64,000 nt of DNA from Symsagittifera roscoffensis (lineage: Eukaryota; Xenacoelomorpha; Acoela; Convolutidae): NCBI RefSeq assembly GCF_963678635.1, contig NC_087062.1, positions 10,152,670-10,216,669 of the forward strand, given 5' to 3'. Every line of letters begins with the position of its first letter. Position 1 is the stretch's first letter. The position numbers and the translations under genes were made by a program. The notes beneath the pieces were generated by a model. The model had not been told where the DNA came from and did not search any database. It was given only the letters and a program-made list of their open reading frames with translations. This document shows positions 22,561-34,325 of the stretch, in pieces.

Positions 22561-23015
22561 TCTCGAAGCCAGATATAGAGAAAATTCAACAAACAATATA
22601 CAACTACGATTAGATTGGAATACATTCGTAGCACCCGCTCCATTATTTGGACAACATCACGAAAGTCACAGATTACACAACTGGGCACTAAATAGATTAG
22701 AATATCGACAGGACTTTCACAAAGATTTTCAAGACCACAATATACAATTACTTAGACAAGACAACTTGACCTTAAAATTCGAAGTCACAGTAAAACTAAA
22801 CAATATAGTTCAGCATCCCTTACCCCTAGCACCTCCTAACACCTCAATCTTTACCTTCCCCGTTTATAACCACAGAAGTAATCTACAAATACGATTGATA
22901 TACATATAAGACAATAGGATATATCACCTTTTATAATCCATTTTCAGGACTATCGTACACATGTAAATTTGAAAGATAAAAATTTTTCAAACTCTTTTCT
23001 TTTTCAATTTTTTAG

Positions 23016-25330
23016 AACCTGATCCCAACAATCCTTCACCCCGAACCGGACCCCAGGATTTACTAGTCACACACTATGTCTGTGAAGAAAATGAACAAAA
23101 AACATTACACAAATATGCAGAACAAAAACAAAGTACTCAATGTGAATCCGAACCACAATCAATCGAAACAACAAATGTAATAGCAACACTTTTTTCAAAA
23201 GCCAGAGCTACAACACTAGTAGGATATAAATTCACAGCAACATTTTCCGAATAGAAAGTACATGGTTCACAAGTTTCAAACGGAAATAAAAACAGATTAG
23301 ACCATGAATCTTTCTTCCAAAGTAACGGCGAAAGACTATTACACCTCAGCCCTGAAGATTGCAAATACGAACTTAAAAGACAAAAGATCACATCAAATAA
23401 AGGCACAAACAGAAAACTATTAAATTTTCAAGTTTTTACACACTCAGCACATCAAGCTGAACTTGAAAAATACCAAGGTCACATAAGACTAGATAATAAA
23501 ATTTCCCTTTCACGGAGCAGATGGAAGATTAACAGAGGATCTCCATGATAAAAATTGGATACCACAAATTGGAAAAAACAATCCCTCAAATTGTGAAGCA
23601 GATACAAAAAATAAAGGAAACAAGAAATAGTGTTTTTCGATTGGAAAATACAACTTGAAAAAGTACAACTAACACGTGATTTAAAAGGAGACACTATAAT
23701 TTAACAAGGAATCAGACTCCCCTGAAAAACGACCAAGGATATTGCGATCCTACTACGCGCACACAAGCAACAATCGTTTGGTTCCCCGAAGACACATGTA
23801 CAACATTTCAAGTAGCAAAAATACAAGCTAGATTGATAAAATTTCATCGAAAATTATTGAATCAATCCCGTTTGAAGATATAAACCCTATCCAAATTAAA
23901 CATAGTAATTATAACTTTAGAAACACCCATAATATAGAGAATAAAATGACACGTTTCCAAATATACCCAGAAACAGAACTTGCATGTAAATACAACAAAC
24001 CACTTTACAAATTACAATATTCAGAAATTCTTGTCGAATACGAAGATGATTTCGACATAAATACAGGGAAATTAATTATACATCCAATGGCTACATCTCG
24101 CTGATACACTGACGAGAACTCATATGTCTCGGTAAAATTTCAAAAGAATACAGGAAGAACCGGTGGAAAATTAAAACTACAAGATACAGACAGTACACGT
24201 TTACAAGAACATTCACTCATGAACAACACTCATTTTGGCGCAATCCACTAAAACATACACTTAGACTTGAAATTAGATTACACAATAAGTAGAGTCTTTC
24301 AAGAAATGTCTTTGACAGAACTTGAAACACTCCATCAATTATGCGAAATTGAACGCACACAAATTTTGCAATCACTTGCACTAGCGGTACTAAAAATCCC
24401 TTATGCAGGATTTTTATTGTCAGGAAACAGATCAAATTTTCTTGACTACGACGAAATTATATTATGGTATTACACCTGTACCAAAAAAGTATCACCTTAT
24501 ATGTTTTCGAAGACAAAAGATGCTATAAGAGAATACAAACAATCTTCAAAAATAAAGTATATTCTGTTGACACGCTCTCCCGCAAAACTTATTTTTGGGA
24601 TACCATAGTCCCAAGTGGGTCAGAAAATAGCCACAATGTAGTACAATTAAACCCTGACAAACATAAATACTATCTTCTTACACCATACCCTACACTCATG
24701 CAACCACTCAAAAAAATTTCAGAAGAAAGCATTAGAGCTTTTGCCCGCAATCCCAATATTTATTTACAATCAATCGGCATATACTTTAAATCAGATGTTC
24801 AACATTACATTCGAACACAACAATTTCAAGAATTACCCACAAAAATGGACACAATCCAATGACAATCCATAGATCAAAACCTACGCAAACTTGCAGAAGC
24901 AGCAGGCTTTTCAGACATATACGCACAAGACTATAGCGGATATTCTAAAGATATAAAAGACTACATTTACTTGAATGGCAAAAAATACAGACCACAAGAT
25001 AAAGATATATCACCAAAAATTATTTTTAGTTTTGTAAATTTGAAAAACGAACATCTTGCCTTTCTAGGATGGCCCTACTACATCTTAGAAAGATTGACTA
25101 TTTTATGCGCAATGTTTAATTTTCTTGGATTTTTTTTACTCTTTCTTAAAAGGAATTTACAATACATGCGCAATATACACACAAGTAAATACACAAGCAA
25201 GCGTAGCACGCATACTTTTTGCAGGGTTTTTGAAATATTTTCAACATCAATCAATAAAATTCTTTTAGACGCTCAAATAAAAGAATACAATACCAAGTTA
25301 TACAAAACCAACAACACCAAACACGTATGA
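23016..25330 (+). pseudogene. Env-like glycoprotein region with C-terminal anchor, unit 2
   Basis: The region starts after a 3' splice-site-like pyrimidine tract (TTTTTTAG, AG at 23,014-23,015) and runs through several frames. The better preserved frames are 24,267-24,608, 24,464-24,862 and 24,971-25,330. The ectodomain part is Cys- and Asn-containing. Near 25,060-25,150 there is a hydrophobic segment (ILERLTILCAMFNFLGFFLL) fit for a membrane anchor, followed by a Lys/Arg-rich cytoplasmic-like tail. This order supports an envelope-type fusion or attachment protein, acting at the particle or cell surface. Frame changes near 24,470 and 24,860 and earlier stops make it non-functional. A diverged copy is at 44.2-45.9 kb. 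Confidence 0.5.
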
Positions 25331-25608
25331 CGAATCACGAAACGATACAAATACAACGCCCAAAGCACCACAGTTACAAAACCTTAAACATAACCATCCC
25401 TTATCATTGGTACCACGAATTTTTAGAAATTTTTCCCTTTCAGACCTCATAACTTCGAGATCTAATTATCCACAAAACCCAATCCAACACATATTAACCC
25501 AACAATCCAACATAGACGACACATACGAACGAATTATAGAACATCCACACACCACTAATTTTCATTCTCAGAAAAACCATATTTTTAGCCCACGATGAGC
25601 CGTCAAAA

Positions 25609-27386
25609 TGGATCCCTCCATCGATCAATTTCCCACCGAGCCAACCTTCAGAACAACTTCCACATCATCCTTCTTTTAGCTTTACCCCCACCTCAATCAC
25701 CTCATCCCAACATTTCACCCAGCATAGAATTAGATACAATTCCGACACAACTGTATAAAACATTATCTCCCAATTCAACAACTCCGATATAGAATCATCC
25801 GACGAATTTGCAAACTCTGAACCCAGTCGATCTACATTTTCCAACATCCCTTTCAACCTCTCCATTCGCAAGTCAAAACTGAACCTCTTTCCCCTCTCCC
25901 TTCCATTTCACACGTCACACCCATAAATTCCCCTCTAACCAGCGAATCATCCGATAACAACGACCAAGATCACACACAAATATCACATGAACTTGTTAAC
26001 TTCATAACACTACAACAACAACTGCAACACCCTCAAAAACTAACTATTCACCAACTCTCACGATCTTTAATATCATCCAACCCATCAACCCCAACCCCCT
26101 TTTCCACTTATACACCCTCCCAAAACCCAACCTCCCCATCAACCCCAGCCTCTAGTACCAACCGCGCTTACCGAACCTTTAAAAGAAAATTCCCAAATAC
26201 CCCATTCCCATCTAACCCAGGAACATCCACCACATTTATAAATCATCCACTTCACACTAATACGACAGAGCTGCTACAAATATGTCTACTCTTTTTCCCA
26301 CAATATACATACTTCCATTCAGACCCCAATGATGAAAAAACCAAATTATGTAAACGAACATGTCTTATATCCCACTCTCTCATGGACATCTCATTACCAC
26401 TTTACTAATCCATTAACATTACCACTATATAACACCCCTCATAACAATGAAGTATGCAGCACCCTACTCTACCTTCTAACAACAGCACTAACCCCAAACC
26501 AGTTCACGCAAATAGGATGCAGGGAATCATTAACCAAATTCACTGCACCTAAAGCTAATGATTACTCCATCGATTATTACGATCATAATATCATCCGACC
26601 CAATGAAGACATTTGTCTAAAAAACGACCCATATACTATTCACCGATTAACCAAAAAAATTTTCTTTAAAACTTCATACACCTTCACCCTCAACATCCTA
26701 AGTAAAAAAGAAGACGAGGTCATCTCTCCAGCACTACGTAATATTAATGCTTATGAATCATACTTTAACAAATTCAACCTTTTTCTTTAGCCTTTCTTTT
26801 CCTCACACCCAAAGAACCTGATTTGCACTGTTCACACGAAGTCATGTTACGAACTAAACAAACAGATACGTACCATTATTATAAATTTATTCAAAGTCAT
26901 TACACTGACAATACCCCAGCACGACAACCTCACCATAGATTTCAATACATTAACTCAAAATACACATCACCGTTTTTTCTTAACTTAACCTATTGTATTA
27001 AAGACACTAACCTACAAGGCACCCTCCTAAATTATGACCCCATCACCCAGATGTATATCTTCTGCCCACTAAGCAAACTCTCAAACGTAGACGTATCCCA
27101 CTCACTAATTATCCCTCATGGATTTCTTCAGCCCGTCGAAGTCCCCATCCTAGAATTCATATATAACACTCGCAACAATCAAAAACTATACAACCTAATT
27201 CAAAACACACCGTATGAACAATCACCTCACACTGATGAACGTAACATCATTAAAGCACTTGAATTGCTTTGGCCACTTTTGCAAACTAAACACATCATCC
27301 GTTTGTTAGCTAAACTACCAACCTCATCTGATATCATCTACGATGTTTTTCCCCATGGCTTCTTCACCGACGATTGGGTAATTTGA
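25609..27386 (+). pseudogene. Accessory ORF after env, unknown family
   Basis: Coding sequence follows env in consecutive frames: a start at 25,609 (MDPSIDQFPTEP), an open frame without ATG of 178 codons at 25,872-26,408 (Ser/Pro/Thr-rich, probably disordered, then more ordered), 153 codons at 26,329-26,790, and 187 codons at 26,823-27,386 that is open from before its first start codon. The overlaps are consistent with one protein of about 590 residues broken by three or so indels. The C-terminal 330 residues look folded, rich in aromatic residues and Leu. I recognise no family. A related but shorter start region lies in retroelement 2 (46,367, 47,350, 50,798 and 51,790), so it belongs to the element. 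Confidence 0.45.
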
Positions 27387-29055
27387 TTTCAATATTTAAC
27401 TAATAAATTCAAACAACACTAACCATCATTACTGAATGGTTTCTTTTTTCTTTATAGGCACAATCATCAATTATCTACAAAACAAAAAGCAAAATAAAAA
27501 ACAGAAACTCTCTTTCAAATCATTAATTTCTATTAACCTATCCAATAATTGAACCAATAGAATTATCCCGTACAAAGCAGTAAATTAATATATAAATTTT
27601 TTTCCCCAAAGCAGTAAATATTCATAAATTGAAAATAACTAAATAGTTTCAACCCCCCAAATCAAGCAGTAAAATTTATAATTTTAAGAGAAATAAATTA
27701 ATAAAATTGTTCATAAATTGCAAAAAGCAGTACTAACTTTTCCAAAAGACGCTTCTTTATATTCTCTCGCCCACATATTTTATCCAAGTTCGCATTGCTC
27801 GCCCACAAAGAATTGTTTAAAATAATGAATTTGAGTTTCAGCTTCCAGTAATAGCAACTCTTACAAATTTAACACGTTTCAAATTTTCCTTCAACCCGGT
27901 TGGAAATGAATTATATAATAATCCAAACTAACCAACGCAAGCTTACTAAAAACCAAAAACCACAACCTAACAGCATGACTAAGAAAAGAAAACCCACGGT
28001 ACCCAAACTGGATTAGCACCAGCTTAGAACTGGATAAAATATTTTTTTAAAGACTACTTTTAAGTCCGAACACAAAAGAACAAAACACCAAAAAGTCGAA
28101 AACAAACCCAAAACAAACAATTTGATTTTTGAGGAAAAGACAAAACTAAGACAACAAAAGAAAACACTCGTAATAAAAAATGGCTTGAAAAGTTGAACTA
28201 ACACAGGACCTTCTAAAAAGAGAGCACGAAATTATACCCTCACTTCTGGCCTTACCCACCAGAAGAGGACGTCCTGAGCAGCATGCTCTATAGCCGGCCT
28301 CACCCACCGTGCTACATCCACGCTTTGTGACACCCACGACACTATTTTTGACGAGAGTTACTCAAGTGTGAGTAGCTCTTAAAAATAACCGAGCTAAAAA
28401 TAACGCTTTTGCGATAAAAATTAATACAAAGATCATAACTAAAAAACAAGATTAACAAAGATTTGTATATGTAAATGATATAATGCAGTATATAGATTAC
28501 AAACAGCCCAAAGACGAGCAGCAAGGAACTTGACAACCCAATCACACTCCAACTACGGAATGGCAAACCCACCTGACATGCTGCCTACAGTCACTACATT
28601 CAATGGATTTAGAGTACGACTTGGCATCGCAGAAAAAAAATCCATTGCAAAAGAACAATGGCCATCTCGATGTTCAAGTATACGTACAGATCCAAGTCAC
28701 CAGGCATTGCATCCAAAGTCGAACTAACTGCCGTTCCCAGACGAGATTGAGAATAACAACGTTCCTATTAAGCAAATCAGCACTCATCACAATCAATCAG
28801 AAATCATGATACAATCTCCCGAAACGAATGACAACTAATATACCTGATTCCAGCTTCCTGGAGCTTCCTTCTCCAAGAACGGAACAGAAATGATGCTCAC
28901 GTGTACAAACGAACTTCATCCATCATCCATCGCAGATGAATGACAAAGAACAAAAACTAAAACTCTCTAAACCCCGGATGGGTGGAACCAGATCTAAACT
29001 AGTATTTCTCATTGGTTAATATTATGATATTTTATCTCTATAAAATATTAAATAC
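27387..29055. other. Non-coding region between accessory ORF and LTR
   Basis: No supported gene. Four copies of a short motif like AAGCAGTAAA occur between 27,573 and 27,735, and CTCGCCCACA occurs twice about 31 bp apart around 27,768-27,808. Part of this stretch (from about 28,060) may already be LTR U3 sequence, since weak similarity to about 38,055 onward is visible, but the AT-rich composition makes that uncertain. Confidence 0.4.
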
Positions 29056-29361
29056 TAACCAATCATACTCCATCAAACTAACAACCTATTTGTTTGTAAA
29101 GTGTTGAAACTACTTGTAGTTTCAACACCAGAACAATTTGAATTAAACTTAGAATACAGTTGTTCTCATTTTGGAACTAACTCGCGCAAACCGGTGTACA
29201 CTAGATCTATTGAGACTAGGAGATATAAGAGTAAGATTAAAATTGGTATTAGACTGAGAAGTTGCACGAATCTATCCGGCTGAAAATAAGATAGCGTGAC
29301 GAGCAGACGGTGTACCTTATCTGAAATTACTCTATGAGTACAGTAATCTATACATAACTCA
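29056..29361 (+). repeat. 3' LTR of retroelement 1 (right part)
   Basis: This segment matches 38,838-39,133 over its length. Shared landmarks are TAACCAATCAT at the left, AGATCTAT, GTTGCACGAA.CTATCCGGC, GTGACGA..AGACGGTG and the terminal AACTCA at 29,361. The second copy is followed two bases later by a primer-binding-site-like sequence, so these are LTR R-U5 ends. The left end of the LTR is not defined, so the true LTR is longer. The CCAAT in the left motif could be part of the promoter. Confidence 0.65.
29101..29128. repeat. Perfect 13-bp inverted repeat with 2-base loop
   Basis: GTGTTGAAACTAC is followed by TT and its exact reverse complement. In the other LTR the corresponding place holds a different, weaker hairpin (CTGAAAACC ... 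GGTTCAG around 38,885-38,905). Confidence 0.9.
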
Positions 29362-29415
29362 ATAATTGTTTCTTTAATTCTATTGTTTTTTAACTTGACG
29401 TTATTTTGCTTACAG

Positions 29416-29547
29416 AAAATGTCCGTTTCCTTCATGTGGCAAAAAGATACCGGAAACAGTGAAAGATGTGGTTGGATTCTTGCCAGCGGCATGGCTGAAC
29501 CAGCAGGGTCTTCCTGGCACCGAAGCGGAGTCTTGGGAAAATGAAAA
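29416..29547 (+). CDS. RING-finger protein, exon 2
   Basis: This exon is flanked by a strong acceptor (TTTTGCTTACAG at 29,404-29,415) and a donor (GTGAGA at 29,548). Read in the phase left by exon 1 it completes an Arg codon and gives KCPFPSCGKKIPETV, supplying C54 and C59, the last zinc-binding pair that exon 1 lacks, then a short hydrophobic/aromatic stretch (GFLPAAWLNQQ). Its G+C and lack of damage contrast with the transposon debris 54 bp upstream. It leaves two bases of a codon for the next exon. No ATG frame of any length marks this exon. It shows only through splice signals and the RING pattern. Confidence 0.65.
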
Positions 29548-30433
29548 GTGAGAAACACTGATCGATTTTTTGCTTTACTTCTCTCATTCAAAAACGAACA
29601 TTATTTCAATATATTTAGAATTGTCATCTGAGTTAGGTCCGAGGTATTTTTTGACAAAAACAAACACCAACTATTTTTGGCCGGGTAGACTTTTTAGCTT
29701 ACAATTATATAGAGTATAATTTTGGAAACTAAGGTTTCTACAAAAAAATGCAGGAGCAAACAGCCAAGAAAGAGTTCGCACCAATTCGGTTGCATCAAAC
29801 TGCGGTTCACATAGTTACTGAAGAATTTTTTTAAAACATCAATAAGAATGAAATCTCAACATCTTTCATAACATGTTCCTGGTTCTTTTGCTGTAGTACT
29901 AAAAATACTTCTAGTCGTCTTGTTACGCAACAAGCTGTATATGGAAGATATTCGAAGCTATTAAGTGTAATCGTTTGGTTCATTTATCAGTAACAGGGTA
30001 AAAAATATTCCATAGTGAGTCCTTGCGTGAGATAGATATACGCAAAATATTGAAAAAAACCCCTTCGGTTCTTTTTTTTTTATTAACCAGCCAGAGGCCT
30101 ATCCCGAAACTTAATTGCTTAAAATTAGCTAAGCTATTGCCATTATTTGAGGGCCATTATTTCTAGCGTGCTGGGCGAGGTCGACTACTAGGATGATCCT
30201 GCTTTTTCTGATATCAATGATAGACTTTTGATGATATTATCATAAATTAAAAAATCACCCTCTGTGTTTGGTTCTAGCAAAATTTAAGACTGTCCTGTTA
30301 CTTTTTATTTGAAAACATGAGCTGATATGGCAGGAATGGTTGCTGCTAATCGCAGTTTCATGCCTTTCCCAGTGGAATATTAGAAAGTTTTGAAGATATT
30401 CAAGAGTGTACAGTTATGTGAAATATATTTTAT

Positions 30434-30695
30434 TGTTCCGACTGCTTTCGAAGAAAATGACGGAAAATTTGTGCTCGGGGTGTTTTTTCTCCAGAAAAAT
30501 TTCGAATTATTCAGTCACTATTTTTACTCAAACTGTTATATACCTTAAAAATATTGTTGGCCTGAGCTCAAATTTTAAAAAATATATATTTTTATCTGCG
30601 ATCAGTTTCCGTAAAAGTATCGGGACTTAAAGATTGCCAGTCTGACCAAAATGGGAAAATTAACGCGCGGAAAATTTCGTGCTAATAACTAGTAC
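30434..30695 (-). repeat. Dispersed repeat R1, copy b
   Basis: The reverse complement reads in parallel with copy a at 6.8-7.06 kb (CGCGTTAATT, AAATTTGAGCT, then the TTTCTTCGAAAG right end). Confidence 0.5.
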
Positions 30696-30754
30696 GCGCA
30701 GTGTTTTGATCCGTCTTAGAAATTGTTCCAAGTAAATAGAGACATATTTTTAAT

Positions 30755-31015
30755 CCCTCGACTTTCGAAGAAAACGGAATATTTATGCTTGGGTTGTCTT
30801 TTCTTATTCAATCAATTTTTGGCGATCAAAATAATATTTTTCAACAAATTTTTCTATACCCCATTGACGATATTGACTCTTTGACGTGAATTGTAAAAAG
30901 ATTTCTCACCTCCAATTTTGCAAAGTAAATCGACTAAGTTATATGCGCTTTGAAGAGTTTATTCATAATGCCGAAAGCGCAACACGAACAAAATTATCCA
31001 TCGGAAACTTTTCGG
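30755..31015 (-). repeat. Dispersed repeat R1, copy c
   Basis: The reverse complement matches copy d at 34.4-34.66 kb: ATGAA.AAA..TTC.AA.CGCA.ATAA near one end and CAAGCATAAATATTCC...TTCTTCGAAAGT at the other. Copies b and c lie head to tail. Confidence 0.55.
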
Positions 31016-31502
31016 TCCAGAAAAATGGAGGCTAGCTAAACGGTCGTATTAATTTCCTATGACTCTATTTTTTACAATAGATCTTTTATATTGTTCAAAA
31101 TTTCGATATGGATTAAGGGTCAATAGTAACATTCAAACCTTGCCCTGCAAAGCAGCTGTCTTGTTTGGTCTAATAGGTACTTTGCTATATGCGAAATATT
31201 TCCCCTTGTATTTATCATGGCATGTGGGGGATGATTTTCAAAAGATTTGATTTTTCTTTTTATTTGAAAATTTCATCCATTTTTATAAAAAGAACTTACT
31301 CCACACGCCTTAAAGTGCAATCAGAACTATCGGGGCTTCACTCTGATACGAGCAATCTTTTTTCGACTTGTAAGCCTTCTACAACCCGCGGGTTTCTAAA
31401 TGTACAAAAGTACTACTTTGAGTAAAAAGTTGAGATTTCTAAGTTATTCATGCTAAAAATTATTTGCTTACTCTTTCATATTTCATCTCTCTCTCAAGTT
31501 AG

Positions 31503-31635
31503 TTCTTTTCTGGGATGGAGAAAAAGAGAACTATTAGAGTTTTTGACGGAAAATGATTATTTGTTGAACGGTAGTGAAACATGTCGAAAATTAGAGAAAG
31601 AGTTAACAATTTTAGATTTTGTTGCAAAATTGTGA
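31503..31635 (+). CDS. RING-finger protein, possible terminal exon 3
   Basis: An acceptor-like tract (CTCTCTCTCAAGTTAG, AG at 31,501-31,502) opens a frame that continues exactly in the phase left by exon 2. It reads SFLGWRKRELLEFLTENDY and then a charged helix ending FVAKL and TGA at 31,633-31,635. The total protein would be about 140 residues: RING finger, short linker, helical C terminus. The match of phase is encouraging, but one in three random frames would fit, so this is an inference. The true third exon could lie elsewhere. Confidence 0.35.
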
Positions 31636-34325
31636 TGAAAGTAAAAACAGCGGTCTTTGTAAGTAGTCTAAAATTGTTTGAAAAGAAATATTGAGCTCTT
31701 GAATTTTATCATTTATGGGTATAAGCTACATTGTAATTTTTTCTGGAATTGGGGCAACAAGGGTAAGCATAAAATTATGCAGGACAATATGGCAATAATT
31801 CAATGATTCGAGAGGATTGGTTTTCACTGCTTGAAGGTGAATTGTGAAATGATCCCTTGAGCTGTGAGATTTGAGTGGCGGCAAAATTCAAAAGTGAAAT
31901 GGTACGGAGTTTTTGAACTCATCTATGGAAAGCGAGACTGGCTTGCTCCTAATAATAAGCAGGCAACCTGGATGAAATGATGATAGTAGTGCAACAAAAA
32001 ATTTCATATTGTGGACCAAGGAATGTTGAACTGATACATAATAATTGTTGCATTTTTCCGCCTCAATTTATTTTAGATTTGGTTTGATTTTCAGTTTTCA
32101 TTGATGCGAAGATTTTTTGAATGCTATAGGGTCCTGTGAATTTTCTATGAGCATCTAAATGTAATGGTCTCAAAATGCAATTTGGTGGTTGCTAGCTTCG
32201 AAAGGTGAAAATTCTTTAAAAGGTTAAGAAATGGGTCCTTGGAACTAAGTGTTTCTTCAGTTAGTGCTAAGGAATCAAACATAGAAGCAATCAATTGTTT
32301 TTGCAGCTGAATTGATCTGTTTGCGAATGCTGACGAATATTTGTAAACATTTTTTTGTCTGTCATTGCATTGAGTAAAAAAATTGTATCAAAGTTTTGTT
32401 CCAGATTTGTATCTGTGTTGAGCATCAAAAAGAGTATAGGTGATCTAAGCTTTCTGCATCGGTTATTGAGTCGAAATTTTGATTAGGGTCATGCTAAAAG
32501 TTTCCTAAATGTTGAGTTGCGGTGGAAGAACATAGGCATTGAAAAAAGCTCGGATTTGTGAAGTCAGTTCAGTGATTTTTGATGATTGACTTTATCGTCG
32601 TTTATCGTCTTTTATGAGATTATTAGCTATGAGTGCCGAAGAAGAGATACGTCGGTTTCTGCAATTTCTAAGCAATGGGCCGGGTGCGACTATAATTCTG
32701 AATCAAATTAGTGAAAAAGATTTTACGATATCAAAAAATGATCCTTGTTTATTTGAGAGTGGTTGTCATCGAAGTGCATTTTAATTTTAAACTTTTTTAA
32801 AAAGCTTGCGTACCGGGTATAAATTGGGGTCGATCAGACAGGTAAAGAAAATATTTTCAAGAACAATGATGTGGCTTGGACATACAGCCTACCAGTAAAT
32901 AGTTGTTCACACTTTGTGTTAAAATAGAGAATGCTTTTCCCATGCTTTTTTGATAGGAAAAACCAAGTTTAACCAAGTCTTAGATTTTTGACGCATAAAT
33001 TGCCAATGCAATAAAATAGTAAAAAAATTTCAATGTATTCAGTCGGGCAAAACTTGATATATTACGATAGCTTAGATTTATATTTTTTAACATGTTAGAT
33101 TAATGATAAGAAGACAAGCTTTTGGAGCTTTTATAAAAAAAAACAAGTTTTTGTCCACGTTTCTCTGCGCACGTTTTTTATTCGAAATTAATTGATGTTC
33201 TTGCTTCATTTTTTTCTCCAAAGTTAACATGCATAAGTCGATGAAAGTAAGTTAGACTCTTACGCAGGTCGTGATGATTTTTGTTCTTTTTTCAGGAAGC
33301 TGTTCATGCTGAAAATTACTTTTTCGCGGTTTGACTTTTAAAATCTTTATAAGTTCAGTTCATTTCCTTTGTTAATTTAACACACTCAATAAATAACAAA
33401 AAAAATTTTCTAATATCTTAGCTTTTTTTAGGTATACTTATTTTTTTCATTGCTGAAAATATTTTAAAAAGCGAGAAACTTAGAAATTGCTAGACACTTT
33501 TTGAAAAAAAAATGTAAAACTGTTCTTGCAAAGTTGCCATGATTAACACAAACTACACAATACTCTGTAAATGATTTTTCAATTTATCGCTTTTGTGGAG
33601 TTTCTAATCTCTTGATAGTTTGCATGAAGACTTTCATCTTATACTTCATCCTGGTTTTTCGCATGAGTTATTCTTGGATCCAAAATAAGAGGTTTTTGAA
33701 ACTAAAGGAACTTCATTCAAAACATTTCACGCTTTCCCTTTTTTCGTCATTTTCTCATCTTATTTGTCAAAATGAAATAGCGATGGGCCTATCAAAATAT
33801 AATTTTGCTAAATAGTTCAAATAAAATGATATCATTTTTATATCATAATTGAATTTATTAATCTGAAGGTGAAACAATTGAAAAAACTAGCATAAAAACT
33901 TCCGTATTTTTCTTAAATCTTTTCTTTATATTTTAGAAAGCGTTTACTAACAGAAAAAATCAATAATTCTATCCATAATTCTTTTGCAGAAGAGTGTAGA
34001 ACTTAACCTCATGTTATGTGGGTGACTCAGCTCTGAATAGAAACTGCTCAGTAAACATTTGGTTGCATTGTAAATTGCGAGATTACTTTAGACAAAAGAA
34101 CTGATCGGAATGCTTTTTTCTTATGTTAGTTCAAATCATTGCTGGCATAATCAAAAAACAAGACTGCTCGTATATTAGGGCAAAGCTCTGAATGATCCAA
34201 CTATGCCACTTAAAACATATCCATTAGTTTTTTGGGGAAAAATGCTGAAAAAATATAAATTTTGGCTAATATCAAAGATCAAGTGTGACAATTTGAGTCG
34301 TACGAATTTAATACGATCAATTAGC
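31636..34325. other. AT-rich region, nothing recognised
   Basis: Only short frames with AT-driven composition are present. I see no repeat partner, gene or RNA in this stretch. Confidence 0.5.

Larger units (their letters stand above)
20372..24396 (+). repeat. Tandem unit 2 of retroelement 1
   Basis: This is the second copy of the 4.04-kb block. It keeps the full integrase C terminus that unit 1 lost, and beyond 24,396 it continues into the env C terminus and accessory region that unit 1 lacks. The two units differ by scattered substitutions and small indels, so the duplication is not brand new. Confidence 0.8.
16262..29361 (+). mobile_element. LTR retroelement 1, 3' part with tandem duplication
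   Basis: This is the 3' portion of a Ty3/gypsy-like (errantivirus-like) retroelement. It contains, in order, an integrase C terminus, a small membrane ORF, a Pro/Ser/Thr-rich region, an env-like region, an accessory protein and an LTR. Gag, protease and reverse transcriptase are absent on the left. The integrase-to-env block is present twice in tandem (16,330-20,371 and 20,372-24,396). Most frames carry stops or shifts, so the copy is dead. The right LTR end lies 54 bp before RING exon 2. Confidence 0.65.

Noticed and set aside
18243-28204. Minus-strand frames across retroelement 1
   Set aside because: Antisense to recognised integrase, env-like and accessory coding; low-complexity composition.
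28013-28572. Minus-strand short frames near 28.0-28.6 kb
   Set aside because: Hydrophobic AT-driven frames or GC-rich chance frames; nothing supports translation.
28530-28809. Two short plus-strand frames of 65 and 68 codons
   Set aside because: No motif, no repeat partner, no splice context; composition is not convincing.
29204-29321. Hammerhead-type ribozyme in the LTR (GTGACGA near AGACGG)
   Set aside because: The CTGANGA core and the GAAA element are not present in the right order on either strand, in either LTR copy.
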